Below, piece by piece: positions 8,258 to 16,953 of a stretch of DNA of 44,760 bases. Where the stretch lies: the NCBI RefSeq assembly GCF_009711185.1, contig NZ_WMIF01000030.1, forward strand, positions 1 to 44,760, read 5' to 3'. A program made the position numbers and the translations under genes. The notes beneath the pieces were generated by a model, which saw only the letters and a list, made by a program, of their open reading frames with translations, did no database searches and was not told the DNA's origin. The stretch's first letter is position 1. Each line of letters begins with the position of its first letter. Source of the DNA: Paracoccus limosus (lineage in GTDB: Bacteria; Pseudomonadota; Alphaproteobacteria; Rhodobacterales; Rhodobacteraceae).

Positions 8258-9007
8258 ATGACAAAGGCGTGCCAGTCCGGGAATGCCGTCTTGTCTTCAT
8301 TGCCGCAGTTACCGCTTCGCAATCTTGCCGATGCTTCGGCGGGAAGCTCGACCGTGCAGATGGTGGTTGAGGCACTCAGCCGCCGCATCGCCTCAGGCGA
8401 TTACCCGCAGGGCAGCCGCCTGCCGTCCGAGCGCGCTTTGGCCGCCAGCCTGAACGTTGCGCGAAATACCCTGCGCGAGGCGCTGGAACAGCTTGAGAAA
8501 AGCGGCCTGATCCTGCGCCGCGCCGGTGCCGGCTCCTATGTCACCCAGCCCGAACATTGGGACAATGCCGCGCCGGTCATGGCCGCGACCGGGCCGCTGC
8601 ATCTGCATGTCGTGCGCGGCATCCTTGAACCCGAAATCACCCGGTTGGCGATCCTGAACATGCCGCCGGTGACGCTGGACCTGCTGGCCCGCATCCATGA
8701 GCGCATGCAGACCGAAACCGATGCCGCAGGGTTCGCCCGGCTGGAAGAGGATTTTCTGGAGGCCTTGGCGCAGGGCACCGGCAATCCGCTGCTGTCGGCC
8801 TGCTACAATCTGGTCATCACCACCCGCCGCCAGCGCCACCGCAGCGCCATGTTGCGCCGCCATATGACGCCCGAACGCATCGACCAGCAGCGGCAGGGCT
8901 ATGGCGCGCTGCTGTCGGCGCTGGCCGCCCGTGACATTGCCGAGGCCGTCGATCTGGTGCAGCAATTGCTGCTGGAGGAACAGCGCCTGTTTATGCAGGA
9001 GGACTGA
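8258..9007 (+). CDS. GntR family regulator, FadR/FCD subfamily
   Basis: 249 residues. The winged helix of GntR proteins occupies about residues 31-97, with the diagnostic PSERALAASLNVARNTLREALEQLEKSGLI followed by GAGSYV. The C-terminal 130 residues are helical and match the FCD ligand-binding domain by position and composition (RGILEPEITRLAI and RHHxxL-like helices), where a metal-bound carboxylate is often sensed. It lies between gmaS and the tmm region and its 3' end overlaps the convergent binding-protein gene by 17 bases. The likely role is ligand-controlled repression of the methylated-amine genes. The start codon has a weak ribosome site, so the first 25 residues are uncertain. Confidence 0.85.
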   Translation: MTKACQSGNAVLSSLPQLPLRNLADASAGSSTVQMVVEALSRRIASGDYPQGSRLPSERALAASLNVARNTLREALEQLEKSGLILRRAGAGSYVTQPEHWDNAAPVMAATGPLHLHVVRGILEPEITRLAILNMPPVTLDLLARIHERMQTETDAAGFARLEEDFLEALAQGTGNPLLSACYNLVITTRRQRHRSAMLRRHMTPERIDQQRQGYGALLSALAARDIAEAVDLVQQLLLEEQRLFMQED

Positions 9008-10253
9008 CCGGCCCGCGCTGCTGCCACAGCAGCCCCAGCGCGCGCATCTGCGCGATCAGCTCGGCCTCGTGCCGGTCCAGCCAGCCCAGAACCGAGCCAA
9101 AGCTCTGGATTCGCGCCCGTCCTTCGACCACCCGCACCACCGGCCAGCTGCCGACCAGCGCATTGTCGATGCCGAACAGCGCTTCGCCATGCCAGCGCGC
9201 CGGGCCAAAGACCTGCATCATCTGGCCGCCGCGCTTCATCGCCTCCAGCACCGTCAGCGGATCTGTGGTGCCTGCAATTTCGACAGCTGCGTGCCAAAGG
9301 TCCAAAACGGCGGCATATTCCCAGCTGACCGCCGACCATTGTCCCGGAAAACGGTCGTGATAGCTGGCGTGAAATCCCGCCGGCTGGCGGAAAAAGAACG
9401 CCGTGCCGGCCAGCGCCGGATCGTCGAAATCCGGGAAATTGAAGGTGAAATTTTCCATGAAACTGGTTGAAGTTCGCGCGACAAGCCTTTGATAATTATC
9501 TGCTGTCGCGCTTAGAATCGGGCCGTCGAACCCGGCGCGCCATGCGGCTTCGGTCAGGGCGTGGACCATATGCGGCTCGGCCGAACACCAGCACAGCACC
9601 TCGGGGCGCGCCTCCAGCATGGCCGCGACCATGGCTTCGGCATCGCGCGCGGCGGGGGGATAGCGCAGCTCGCGCACGATCTGCATGTTCTCGGCGGCAA
9701 AGGCGGTGCGATAAGTGGCCAGCGAGGGGCGGCCCATCATGTCCTCCTGGCTGCACAGGGCGACGCGGCGCAATTCGGGGCGCTGCCGGGCCAGCCATTC
9801 GACGGCGGTGACGACAAAGACCGGATGCACCTCGGAGGGGGCGATCAGGCTGGGTGTCTGCGGCGACAGATCGAATGGCAGCAGCGTCGAAACCAGCGCA
9901 TGCCGCGCCATCAGCCAGGGCAGCGCCGGCGCAAGGCTGTCGCCACCCAGCGCCAGCACGATGCGCGCCCCGGCGCGGTCCACCAGATCGCGGGCGGCGG
10001 CCAGCGTTTCCTGTGGTGACAGCGCGGCGTCGCGGGCGGTGATCTCGACCCTTTGCCGGCGGCCGGCGACGATCATGCCGCCCTGTTCGTTCACCCAATC
10101 CGCCCAGATCCGGCAGCCGTCCAGCCCCGGCTTGCCCCATGGCGCCGAAGGTCCGGTCAGTGGCGCAAGAAAGCCGATTCGCACCGCGCCACCGCGCAAC
10201 TGGCGCGGCAAGGCGCCGCCGACGGCGATTCTCTGGGCTAGGGACATGCTCAT
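8991..10253 (-). CDS. Type I periplasmic-binding-fold protein without signal peptide (AmiC/LivJ-like)
   Basis: 420 residues with the Leu/Ile/Val-binding fold of amide and branched-chain amino-acid binding proteins: RIGFLAPLTGPSAPWG at residues 25-40, then QRVEITARDAALSPQETLAAARDLV, LALGGDSLAPALPWL and SWEYAAVLDLWHAAVEIAGTTD. The N-terminus (MSMSLAQRIAVGGALPRQLRGG) has no hydrophobic core or cleavage site, unlike transported members, and no permease or ATPase genes adjoin. This resembles cytoplasmic sensors such as AmiC of the amidase system. AAGGA lies seven bases upstream of the ATG. Divergent from tmm and convergent with gntR, it may sense a methylated amine or amide; a transport role with an atypical export signal remains possible. 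Confidence 0.75.
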   Translation of the reverse strand: MSMSLAQRIAVGGALPRQLRGGAVRIGFLAPLTGPSAPWGKPGLDGCRIWADWVNEQGGMIVAGRRQRVEITARDAALSPQETLAAARDLVDRAGARIVLALGGDSLAPALPWLMARHALVSTLLPFDLSPQTPSLIAPSEVHPVFVVTAVEWLARQRPELRRVALCSQEDMMGRPSLATYRTAFAAENMQIVRELRYPPAARDAEAMVAAMLEARPEVLCWCSAEPHMVHALTEAAWRAGFDGPILSATADNYQRLVARTSTSFMENFTFNFPDFDDPALAGTAFFFRQPAGFHASYHDRFPGQWSAVSWEYAAVLDLWHAAVEIAGTTDPLTVLEAMKRGGQMMQVFGPARWHGEALFGIDNALVGSWPVVRVVEGRARIQSFGSVLGWLDRHEAELIAQMRALGLLWQQRGPVSPPA

Positions 10254-10332
10254 TTTCTCATCCTTGGCGGTCAGGATTTTCGCGATCCGGCCCGGAAAAG
10301 CAAAGCATCAATATTCATGACAAGAAAAACTC

Positions 10333-10406
10333 TTGACCTGGAGGCGAACCAGTGCCCGTAATTGGTTCACACCAAATAAATCGGAATCAGAAACTGGTCC
10401 GAACCA
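10333..10406 (+). promoter_or_regulatory. tmm promoter region with paired TGGT-N4-ACCA sites
   Basis: In the 171-base gap between the divergent binding-protein gene and tmm, TTGACC (10333-10338) could be a -35 box. Two inverted repeats follow: TTGGTTCACACCAA (10362-10375) and TGGTCCGAACCA (10395-10406), their centres 32 bases or about three helical turns apart. A third pairing, GAACCA at 10346-10351 with TGGTTC at 10363-10368, overlaps the first. TGGT/ACCA half-sites are the usual targets of FadR-type GntR proteins (with a three-base spacer in FadR; here four). The nearby GntR gene makes this a likely operator. Confidence 0.55.
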
Positions 10407-10424
10407 AACAACCGGGAGAACAGC

Positions 10425-11768
10425 ATGACCCAGCGTGTCGCCGTGATCGGCGCCGGTCCTTCGGGACTGGCCCAGCTGCGCGCCTTTCAATCCGCCGCCC
10501 GCAAAGGCGCCGAGATCCCCGAGGTGGTCTGTTTTGAAAAGCAGTCGAACTGGGGTGGGCTGTGGAATTACACGTGGCGCACCGGCACCGATGAACATGG
10601 CGAGCCGGTGCATGGCTCGATGTATCGCTATCTGTGGACCAACGGCCCGAAAGAGGGTCTGGAATTCGCCGACTATCCCTTCGAGGAACATTTCGGCAAG
10701 CAGATCGCCTCATATCCGCCGCGCGCGGTGATGTTCGACTATATCGAGGGCCGGGTGAAAAAGGCCGGGGTGCGCGACTGGATCCGCTTCAACTCGGTGG
10801 TGCGCTGGATCGAATATGACGAAGAGGCGCAGGACTTTACCGTCACCGTCCACGACATGACCCGCGATCATGTCTACAAGGAACGTTTCGACCACGTCAT
10901 CGTCGCCTCGGGGCATTTCTCCAGCCCCAACGTGCCGGAATATCCCGGTTTCGACCAATTCTATGGCCGCATCACCCATGCCCATGATTTCCGCGACGCG
11001 CGTGAATTCAGCGGTCAGGATGTGCTGGTCGTCGGTGCCTCGTATTCGGCCGAGGATATCGGCTCGCAATGCTGGAAATACGGCGCGAAATCGGTGACCT
11101 CCTGCTATCGCTCGGCGCCGATGGGCTTTGCATGGCCTGACAATTGGGAAGAAAAGCCGGCGCTGGTCCGGGTCGAGGGCAAGACCGCCTTTTTCACCGA
11201 CGGCAGCAGCAAGACGATCGACGCGATCATCCTGTGCACCGGCTACCGGCATTATTTCCCCTTCCTGCCCGACGATCTGCGGCTGAAGACCAAGAACCGG
11301 CTGGCGGCGGCGGATCTCTACAAGGGCGTGGTCTATGTCGACAATCCGCGCATGTTCTATCTGGGCATGCAGGATCAGTGGTTCACCTTCAACATGTTCG
11401 ACGCTCAGGCGTGGTATGTGCGCGACATCATCATGAACCGCATCGCCGTGCCCGCCGACAGGCAGGCCCTGATGGCTGACGTGGCCGAACGCGAGGCCCG
11501 CGAAGAGGCCAGCGATGACGTGAAATATGCGATCAAATACCAGGGCGACTACGTCAAGGAGCTGATCGCCGACACCGATTATCCCAGCTTTGATGTCGAT
11601 GGCGCCTGTGAGGCCTTCTTTGAATGGAAGCATCACAAGGTCGATGACATCATGGGCTTCCGCAACCATTCCTACCGCTCGGTCATCACCGGGACCATGG
11701 CGCCCCCGCACCATACGCCGTGGAAGGATGCGCTGGACGACAGCATGGAAGCCTATCTGCGCAACTGA
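10425..11768 (+). CDS. tmm: Trimethylamine monooxygenase (flavin-containing)
   Basis: 447 residues, the length of bacterial Tmm. It oxidises trimethylamine to trimethylamine N-oxide using NADPH and O2. The FAD-binding GAGPSG lies at residues 9-14, the FMO signature [11 protein letters not shown] at 179-189, and the NADPH-binding GASYSAED at 204-211, whose Tyr207 matches the active-site tyrosine described for bacterial Tmm. The WGGLWNYTW block near residues 43-51 is also characteristic. It is followed after 54 bases by tdm, the enzyme that consumes its product. Regulation is probably from the repeat-bearing promoter just upstream. Confidence 0.95.
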   Translation: MTQRVAVIGAGPSGLAQLRAFQSAARKGAEIPEVVCFEKQSNWGGLWNYTWRTGTDEHGEPVHGSMYRYLWTNGPKEGLEFADYPFEEHFGKQIASYPPRAVMFDYIEGRVKKAGVRDWIRFNSVVRWIEYDEEAQDFTVTVHDMTRDHVYKERFDHVIVASGHFSSPNVPEYPGFDQFYGRITHAHDFRDAREFSGQDVLVVGASYSAEDIGSQCWKYGAKSVTSCYRSAPMGFAWPDNWEEKPALVRVEGKTAFFTDGSSKTIDAIILCTGYRHYFPFLPDDLRLKTKNRLAAADLYKGVVYVDNPRMFYLGMQDQWFTFNMFDAQAWYVRDIIMNRIAVPADRQALMADVAEREAREEASDDVKYAIKYQGDYVKELIADTDYPSFDVDGACEAFFEWKHHKVDDIMGFRNHSYRSVITGTMAPPHHTPWKDALDDSMEAYLRN

Positions 11769-11777
11769 ACCCCCACT

Positions 11778-11807
11778 GGGGCGCACGTTCCCCGTCGCCC
11801 CTTTTTT
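11778..11807 (+). terminator. Terminator-like hairpin between tmm and tdm
   Basis: GGGGCG (11778-11783) pairs with CGCCCC (11796-11801), and ACG (11785-11787) with CGT (11793-11795) after a one-base bulge; six T follow directly at 11802-11807. This is the form of an intrinsic terminator, placed nine bases after the tmm stop and 16 before the tdm start. It would reduce or condition transcription into tdm-dmmDABC. Confidence 0.65.
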
Positions 11808-11822
11808 ATGCGAAGGCCGGCC

Positions 11823-14186
11823 ATGACCAGCATCACCTATCCTCGCCTGCTTCGTCCCGGACCGCCGCAGCCCAGCGGCTTGCGGCTGGCGGGGGCGTCG
11901 GGACATGCGCCGGCCCAGGAGCGCCACAGCGTTGCGGGCGGCGGGGCGGTGCTGCTGGCCATGGCGCAGGGCGACCGCCTGACCGTGATCAATGCCGAGG
12001 GTGGCCAGCGCGCCGAGCTGATCGGCAGTTTCATGGACGGCCGCCCCGGCCTTCTTGGTCCCGCGGAAGAGGAGCCGCAGGGCCTGCGCCGCGCGCTGGC
12101 CGGGAATGACGCAAGCCTGACCCGGCTGGCGCGCGGCATCGCCGCGCGCGGGATCGATCTTGGCCGACCCTGCGCGATCACGCTTTTTGGCGCGGACAGC
12201 CCGGCGGGCGACAGCGCCAACTTTACCGCCGAGGCCGCCGGCTGGCTGATCGTCTGCGCCCCGGCCGATCCGATGCCGCCCGAGGCCGGCGATACAGCCA
12301 GTCCTCTGACCCTGCTGATCGAACGCGCCAATCCGCAGGTCCGGCAGGGCTTTGATCTGCCCGATCCGCTGGCCGAGCCGATCCTGGACATCCGGGTGAA
12401 ATCCGCGACCGCGAATGCCTATCTGGTCCGCGCCGGGGAATATATCCAGATCCTTGACGTGGATGGCCGGCAATGCACCGATTTCCAGTGCTTTGACGCG
12501 CGCAAGCTGGACCGGGGCATCCAGAACCCGCTGGACGTGACCACGACCCGCACCATTCTTGGCCACAGCTATGCCATGCCCGGCCTGCATGCGAAATATT
12601 TCGATCAGGACATGACGGCGCTGGTCGAGGTGGTGCAGGACACCTGCGGGCGGCATGACGCCTTTGCCATGGCCTGCGCGGCCAAATATTACGACGACAT
12701 CGGCTATCCCGGCCATGCCAATTGCTCGGATAATTTCAACGGCGCGCTGGCGGAATACGGCGTCGATCCGCGCAAGGGCTGGATGGCCGCGAATTTCTTC
12801 TTCAACACATGGATCGATGCCCATGGCGTGTTGATGACGGACGAGCCGTGGTCGCGGCCGGGCGATTATGTGCTGCTGCGCGCCCTGACCGATGTGGTCT
12901 GCGTCAGCTCGGCCTGCCCCGATGACACCAGCCCCGCCAATGGCTGGCATCTGTCGGACATCCATGTCCGCAGCTATGCCGCCACCGAGAAATTCCAGCG
13001 CGCCATCGCATGGCGCCCCCTGCCCGAAAGCCCGCCGATCATGACCCGCCAAACCGCCTTTCACGACGATTTTGCTGCGCTGACCCGCGATTTCATCGAA
13101 TACAAGGGCTTCTGGCTGCCCAATACCTTCCCGAACTCCTCTCCGGTCGAGGAATACCGCGCCTGCCGCGAGGGCGTGGCCGTCATGGACCTGTCGGCGC
13201 TGCGCAAGTTCGAGATCACCGGCCCTGATGCCGAGGCCCTGATGCAATGGGTGCTGACCCGCGACGTGAAAAAGCTGGGCGACGGGCAGGTGGTCTATTC
13301 GGCGATGTGCTACCCGCATGGCGGCATGATCGACGACGGCACGCTGTTCCGCATGGGGCCGGACCGGTTCCGCTGGATCGGCGGCAGCGATTTCGGCGGC
13401 GAATGGATGCGCGAACAGGCGCAGGCGCTGGGGCTGAAGGTGATGATCCGCGGCTCGACCGATCAGCTGCACAACCTTGCGGTGCAGGGGCCGAAAAGCC
13501 GCGCGCTGATGGATCAGGTGGTCTGGACCGCGCCGCATCAGACCGCGATCACCGAACTGGGCTGGTTCCGCTGGACGACGGGCCGCATCGGCGGCCCCGA
13601 AGGCGCGCCGGTCGTCGTCTCGCGCACCGGCTATACCGGCGAGCTGGGCTATGAGCTGTTCTGCCACCCCAAGGACGGCGCCGAGGTCTTTGCCGCCATC
13701 TCTGCGGCGGGCAAGCCGATGGCACTGCGGCCGATGGGCCTTGCGGCGCTGGATCTGCTGCGCATTGAGGCGGGGCTGGTCTTTGCCGATTACGAATTCA
13801 CCGACCAGACCGACCCGTTCGAGGCCGGCATCGGCTTTACCGTGCCGTTGAAATCCAAACCCGACGATTTCATCGGCCGCGAGGCGCTGATCCGGCGCAA
13901 GGACAATCCACGCTGGAAACTGGTTGGGCTGGAAATCGACAGCCGCATCCCGGCCCATCACGGCGATTGCCTACATATCGGGCGCGCGCAGGTGGGCGAG
14001 ATCACCTCGGCCATGTGGTCGCCGATCCTTGACCGCCAGATCGCGCTGGCCCGCGTGGACGTGACCCATGCCGCCGAGGGCACCGCGATCGAGGTCGGCA
14101 AGCTCGACGGCCAGCAAAAGCGCCTGCCCGCCCGCATCACCGCCTTTCCGCATTACGACCCCAAGAAAGAACGGCCGCGTTCATGA
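11823..14186 (+). CDS. tdm: Trimethylamine-N-oxide demethylase (DUF1989-GcvT fusion)
   Basis: 787 residues. Splits TMAO into dimethylamine and formaldehyde, the latter expected to be captured by tetrahydrofolate. Residues about 185-390 form the DUF1989-type domain; candidate zinc ligands are in DTCGRHDAF (C275, H278) and VVCVSSACPDD (C360, C365). Residues about 415-787 are a GcvT-like folate-binding domain (VMDLSALRKFEITGPDAEAL, SRTGYTGELGYELF, DLLRIEAGLVFADYEF). This fusion is the known Tdm architecture. I chose the ATG at 11823, which has AAGG six bases upstream; the earlier in-frame ATG at 11808 sits against the T-run of the terminator hairpin. It is followed 30 bases later by dmmD. Confidence 0.93.
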   Translation: MTSITYPRLLRPGPPQPSGLRLAGASGHAPAQERHSVAGGGAVLLAMAQGDRLTVINAEGGQRAELIGSFMDGRPGLLGPAEEEPQGLRRALAGNDASLTRLARGIAARGIDLGRPCAITLFGADSPAGDSANFTAEAAGWLIVCAPADPMPPEAGDTASPLTLLIERANPQVRQGFDLPDPLAEPILDIRVKSATANAYLVRAGEYIQILDVDGRQCTDFQCFDARKLDRGIQNPLDVTTTRTILGHSYAMPGLHAKYFDQDMTALVEVVQDTCGRHDAFAMACAAKYYDDIGYPGHANCSDNFNGALAEYGVDPRKGWMAANFFFNTWIDAHGVLMTDEPWSRPGDYVLLRALTDVVCVSSACPDDTSPANGWHLSDIHVRSYAATEKFQRAIAWRPLPESPPIMTRQTAFHDDFAALTRDFIEYKGFWLPNTFPNSSPVEEYRACREGVAVMDLSALRKFEITGPDAEALMQWVLTRDVKKLGDGQVVYSAMCYPHGGMIDDGTLFRMGPDRFRWIGGSDFGGEWMREQAQALGLKVMIRGSTDQLHNLAVQGPKSRALMDQVVWTAPHQTAITELGWFRWTTGRIGGPEGAPVVVSRTGYTGELGYELFCHPKDGAEVFAAISAAGKPMALRPMGLAALDLLRIEAGLVFADYEFTDQTDPFEAGIGFTVPLKSKPDDFIGREALIRRKDNPRWKLVGLEIDSRIPAHHGDCLHIGRAQVGEITSAMWSPILDRQIALARVDVTHAAEGTAIEVGKLDGQQKRLPARITAFPHYDPKKERPRS

Positions 14187-14216
14187 CGGCCCGAACGACC
14201 AACAGGAGGTAAAGAC

Positions 14217-15356
14217 ATGACGAATTCCTGGCGTTTCTCGACGCTTGCCGACCGCCACCGCGCCCTTGGCTCGGATCTGGAGGATTGGAGCGGCATGGCC
14301 ACCGCCTGGTCCTATACCGCTGGCGACCCGGATGCCGAATATATGGCGATCCGCACCAAGGCCGGGCTGATGGATGTTTCGGGCCTGAAAAAGGTGCATA
14401 TCACCGGCCCCGCCGCCAGCCATGTGATCGAGCGCGCGACCACGCGCAACATGGAAAAGCTGATGCCGGGCCGCTCGGTCTATGCCTGCATGCTGAACGA
14501 TGCCGGCAAGTTCATCGACGATTGCGTGATCTATCGCACCGGGCCGAATGCCTTCATGGTGGTGCATGGCTCGGGTCAGGGGTTCGAGCAGCTGACCATG
14601 GCGGCTTACGGGCGCGATGTCTCGGTGCGCTTTGACGACAACCTGCACGATCTGTCGCTGCAAGGGCCGCTGGCGGTGGATTATCTGGCGAAGCACGTGC
14701 CGGGCATCCGCGACCTGCCCTATTTCGCGCATCTGCAGACCTCGCTGTTCGGCAAGCCGGTGATGATCTCTCGCACCGGCTACACCGGCGAGCGCGGTTA
14801 TGAGCTGTTCATCCGCGGGCAGGACGCGCCCATGGTCTGGGACCGCATCCTTGAGGAAGGCCGCGACATGGGCATCATCCCCTGCCGCTTTACCACGCTG
14901 GATATGCTGCGCACGGAAAGCTATCTGCTGTTCTTCCCCTATGACAACAGCGAGATGTATCCCTTTGACGACCAGCCGGGTGGCGATACCCTGTGGGAGC
15001 TGGGTCTGGATTTCACCGTCAGCCCCGGCAAGCAGGGCTTTCGCGGTGCCGAAGAGCATTACCGCCTGAAGGGCAAGGAGCGCTTCAAGATCTGGGGCCT
15101 GAAACTTGAGGGATCAGCGGTGCCCGGCAACGGCGCGCCGGTGTTCCGCGATGGCAAGAAGATTGGCGTCGTCACGCAGGCCATGCATTCGCCCCTGAAC
15201 GGCTGGACCGTCGCCATCGCCCGCCTGCCGGTCGATTGCGCGAACGAGGGCACCAAGCTGGTCGTCAACTGCGCCACCCATGGCGAGATCGCCGCGACCA
15301 CCGCGTCGATGCCCTTCTTTGATCCCGACAAGAAGCGGCGCACCGCCAAAGGCTGA
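14217..15356 (+). CDS. dmmD: GcvT-family folate-dependent protein of dimethylamine monooxygenase operon
   Basis: 379 residues, a single GcvT/aminomethyltransferase domain: RTKAGLMDVSGLKKVHITGPAASHVIERATTRN, SLQGPLAVDYL, SRTGYTGERGYELFIRG and MLRTESYLLFFPYDN. A consensus ribosome site AGGAGGT lies seven bases before the ATG. It starts the dmmDABC gene order known from marine Rhodobacteraceae. By family it binds tetrahydrofolate and probably takes over formaldehyde released from dimethylamine oxidation, in parallel with the C-terminal domain of Tdm. No glycine-cleavage genes (gcvH, gcvP) adjoin, which argues against a glycine-cleavage role. Confidence 0.85.
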   Translation: MTNSWRFSTLADRHRALGSDLEDWSGMATAWSYTAGDPDAEYMAIRTKAGLMDVSGLKKVHITGPAASHVIERATTRNMEKLMPGRSVYACMLNDAGKFIDDCVIYRTGPNAFMVVHGSGQGFEQLTMAAYGRDVSVRFDDNLHDLSLQGPLAVDYLAKHVPGIRDLPYFAHLQTSLFGKPVMISRTGYTGERGYELFIRGQDAPMVWDRILEEGRDMGIIPCRFTTLDMLRTESYLLFFPYDNSEMYPFDDQPGGDTLWELGLDFTVSPGKQGFRGAEEHYRLKGKERFKIWGLKLEGSAVPGNGAPVFRDGKKIGVVTQAMHSPLNGWTVAIARLPVDCANEGTKLVVNCATHGEIAATTASMPFFDPDKKRRTAKG

Positions 15357-15359
15357 TCG

Positions 15360-15376
15360 CCCCCCTGGCCGGGGGG
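15360..15376 (+). other. GC-rich intercistronic hairpin between dmmD and dmmA
   Basis: CCCCCC (15360-15365) and GGGGGG (15371-15376) form a 6-bp stem around a 5-base loop. There is no T-run, so it is likely an mRNA stability or processing element rather than a terminator. Confidence 0.4.
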
Positions 15377-15424
15377 TGCCTCCCCTCCCTCCGGCAGCCA
15401 ATGCAACCTGCCAGGGATGAGTCC

Positions 15425-16024
15425 ATGAGCACCCCCCCGCCCACTTCAACGGGCTTTGCCAGCCGGCCGCTGCACGCGCCGCTGCTGGCTCGGCCCTGCA
15501 CTGCCGCCTTGATGATCGCCGACGAGGCCGGCGCCAGCGCGCTGCTGGCTCTGGCCGAGGCCACGCCCGAATTGATGCCCCGCACCACGGTCCTGCTGGC
15601 CGATGCAGGCGTGATGAATGCCGCCCTGCGCGCCCGCGCGCCCGCCCGGCTGGTCGAAACCCCCTTGGCCGGGCTCGAGCCCGCGCTGGACGCGCTGCTG
15701 GCCGAGGCCCGCATGGGCCTGCAGGTCCATGTCGCCGGCAGCGAGGGGCTGATCGGCCGCGCCGTGGCGCGCCTGCTGGCCGCCGGCCTGCCTCTGGGCG
15801 CGATCCAGTCCGAGCATCGCGGCTCTCCTGCCCGGCGGATGCAATGCGTCCATTGCAAGACCATCGCCGAAGACATCACCACCGACCCCTATACCTGCCC
15901 CGGCTGCGGCCGCGCGCTGTATGTGCGCGAGCATTTCTCGCGCCGGCTGGGGGCATTCCAGGGCGTCTGCATCGATGCCGAAACCCCCGGCGAGGTGCCC
16001 GAACCCGTGGAGATCCAGAGCTGA
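15425..16024 (+). CDS. dmmA: Dimethylamine monooxygenase subunit DmmA
   Basis: 199 residues. The N-terminal part is Ala/Leu-rich and helical; the C-terminus holds a zinc-ribbon-like knuckle C141-x2-C144-x13-C158-x2-C161 followed by YVREHFSRRLGAFQGVCIDAE, the wording typical of DmmA-family proteins. An in-frame ATG at 15401 is possible, but 15425 gives the usual length. The exact role in the heme-dependent N-demethylase complex is unclear; the knuckle suggests a structural or electron-transfer-coupling subunit. Its TGA overlaps the ATG of dmmB by one base, so the two products are made together. Confidence 0.85.
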   Translation: MSTPPPTSTGFASRPLHAPLLARPCTAALMIADEAGASALLALAEATPELMPRTTVLLADAGVMNAALRARAPARLVETPLAGLEPALDALLAEARMGLQVHVAGSEGLIGRAVARLLAAGLPLGAIQSEHRGSPARRMQCVHCKTIAEDITTDPYTCPGCGRALYVREHFSRRLGAFQGVCIDAETPGEVPEPVEIQS

Positions 16025-16944
16025 TGCAAAGTCTGAAACTGACCCGGAAAGAGCCGCTTTCCCCCCGCATCACCCGCTTTCGCTTTGAACACCCCGAGGG
16101 CGCGCCCTTGCCGATCTTTGCCGGCGGCGCCCATGTCATGGTCCAGATGCAGGACGGCGCGGTGCTGCGCCGCAATGCCTATTCGCTGATCTCGGACCCG
16201 GCCGATCGCTCGGGCTATGAAATCGCCGTGCAGCGCGAGGATCAGGGCCGCGGCGGCTCGCGCTGGATGCATGAACAGGCGCAGCCCGGCATGGTGATGA
16301 CCATCGGCGCGCCGGTGAACCTGTTTGCGCTGAACCTGACCGCGAAACGGCATTTGCTGATCGCGGGCGGCGTCGGGATCACGCCGTTTCTGGCGCAGGT
16401 GCGCGATCTGGGCCGTATCGGTGCCCCCTATGAGCTGCACCACGCCATCCGCAGCGCGGCCGAGGCCGTGCCCCTGCCCGACGGCGCCCGGCTGCATGTC
16501 AGCGATCAGGGCTCGCGCATGGATCTGGACGCGATCCTCTCCGGCCAGCCGCTGGGGACGCATCTTTACGTCTGCGGTTCGGACCGGATGATCCGGGCGG
16601 TGCTGGATGCCGCGCGCGGCCTTGGCTGGCCCGCCGATGCCCTGCATTCCGAGGAATTCCTGGCCCCCGCGCCGGGCGAGCCCTTTGCCGTCCATTGCGC
16701 GCGCAGCCACAAGACGCTGACCGTGGGCGCGCATCAAAGCCTGCTTGAGGCGCTTGAGGCCGCCGGCATCGACGCGCCATGGCTGTGCCGGGGCGGTGCC
16801 TGCGGGCAATGCGAAACCGATGTCATCGCCTGCGATGGCACGATCGACCATCACGACCACTGGCTGGATCCCGACGAGCAGGCGCATAAGATCATGCCCT
16901 GTGTCTCGCGCTTTCGCGGCCAGCTTCTGACCATCGACCGATAG
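16024..16944 (+). CDS. dmmB: Dimethylamine monooxygenase reductase subunit DmmB
   Basis: 306 residues in the phthalate dioxygenase reductase layout: flavin-binding domain with RRNAYSLISDP, NAD-binding domain with HLLIAGGVGITPFLAQ and YVCGSDRMIRAVL, and a C-terminal plant-type [2Fe-2S] ferredoxin domain with C255, C260, C263 and C293 (CX4CX2CX29C). It would pass electrons from NAD(P)H to the heme subunit DmmC. The frame is open upstream inside dmmA, but the ATG at 16024, overlapping the dmmA stop, begins MQSLKLTRKEPLSPRITRF, the family N-terminus. Confidence 0.92.
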   Translation: MQSLKLTRKEPLSPRITRFRFEHPEGAPLPIFAGGAHVMVQMQDGAVLRRNAYSLISDPADRSGYEIAVQREDQGRGGSRWMHEQAQPGMVMTIGAPVNLFALNLTAKRHLLIAGGVGITPFLAQVRDLGRIGAPYELHHAIRSAAEAVPLPDGARLHVSDQGSRMDLDAILSGQPLGTHLYVCGSDRMIRAVLDAARGLGWPADALHSEEFLAPAPGEPFAVHCARSHKTLTVGAHQSLLEALEAAGIDAPWLCRGGACGQCETDVIACDGTIDHHDHWLDPDEQAHKIMPCVSRFRGQLLTIDR

Positions 16945-16953
16945 GAGCCGGCC

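Noticed and set aside
11808..11822. Earlier ATG for tdm
   Set aside because: It follows directly on the T-run of the terminator hairpin and has no ribosome site; 11823 has AAGG at good distance.
10710..13961. 1083-residue open frame on the minus strand
   Set aside because: Antisense to tmm and tdm; rich in His, Arg and Gly like other shadow frames and without motifs.
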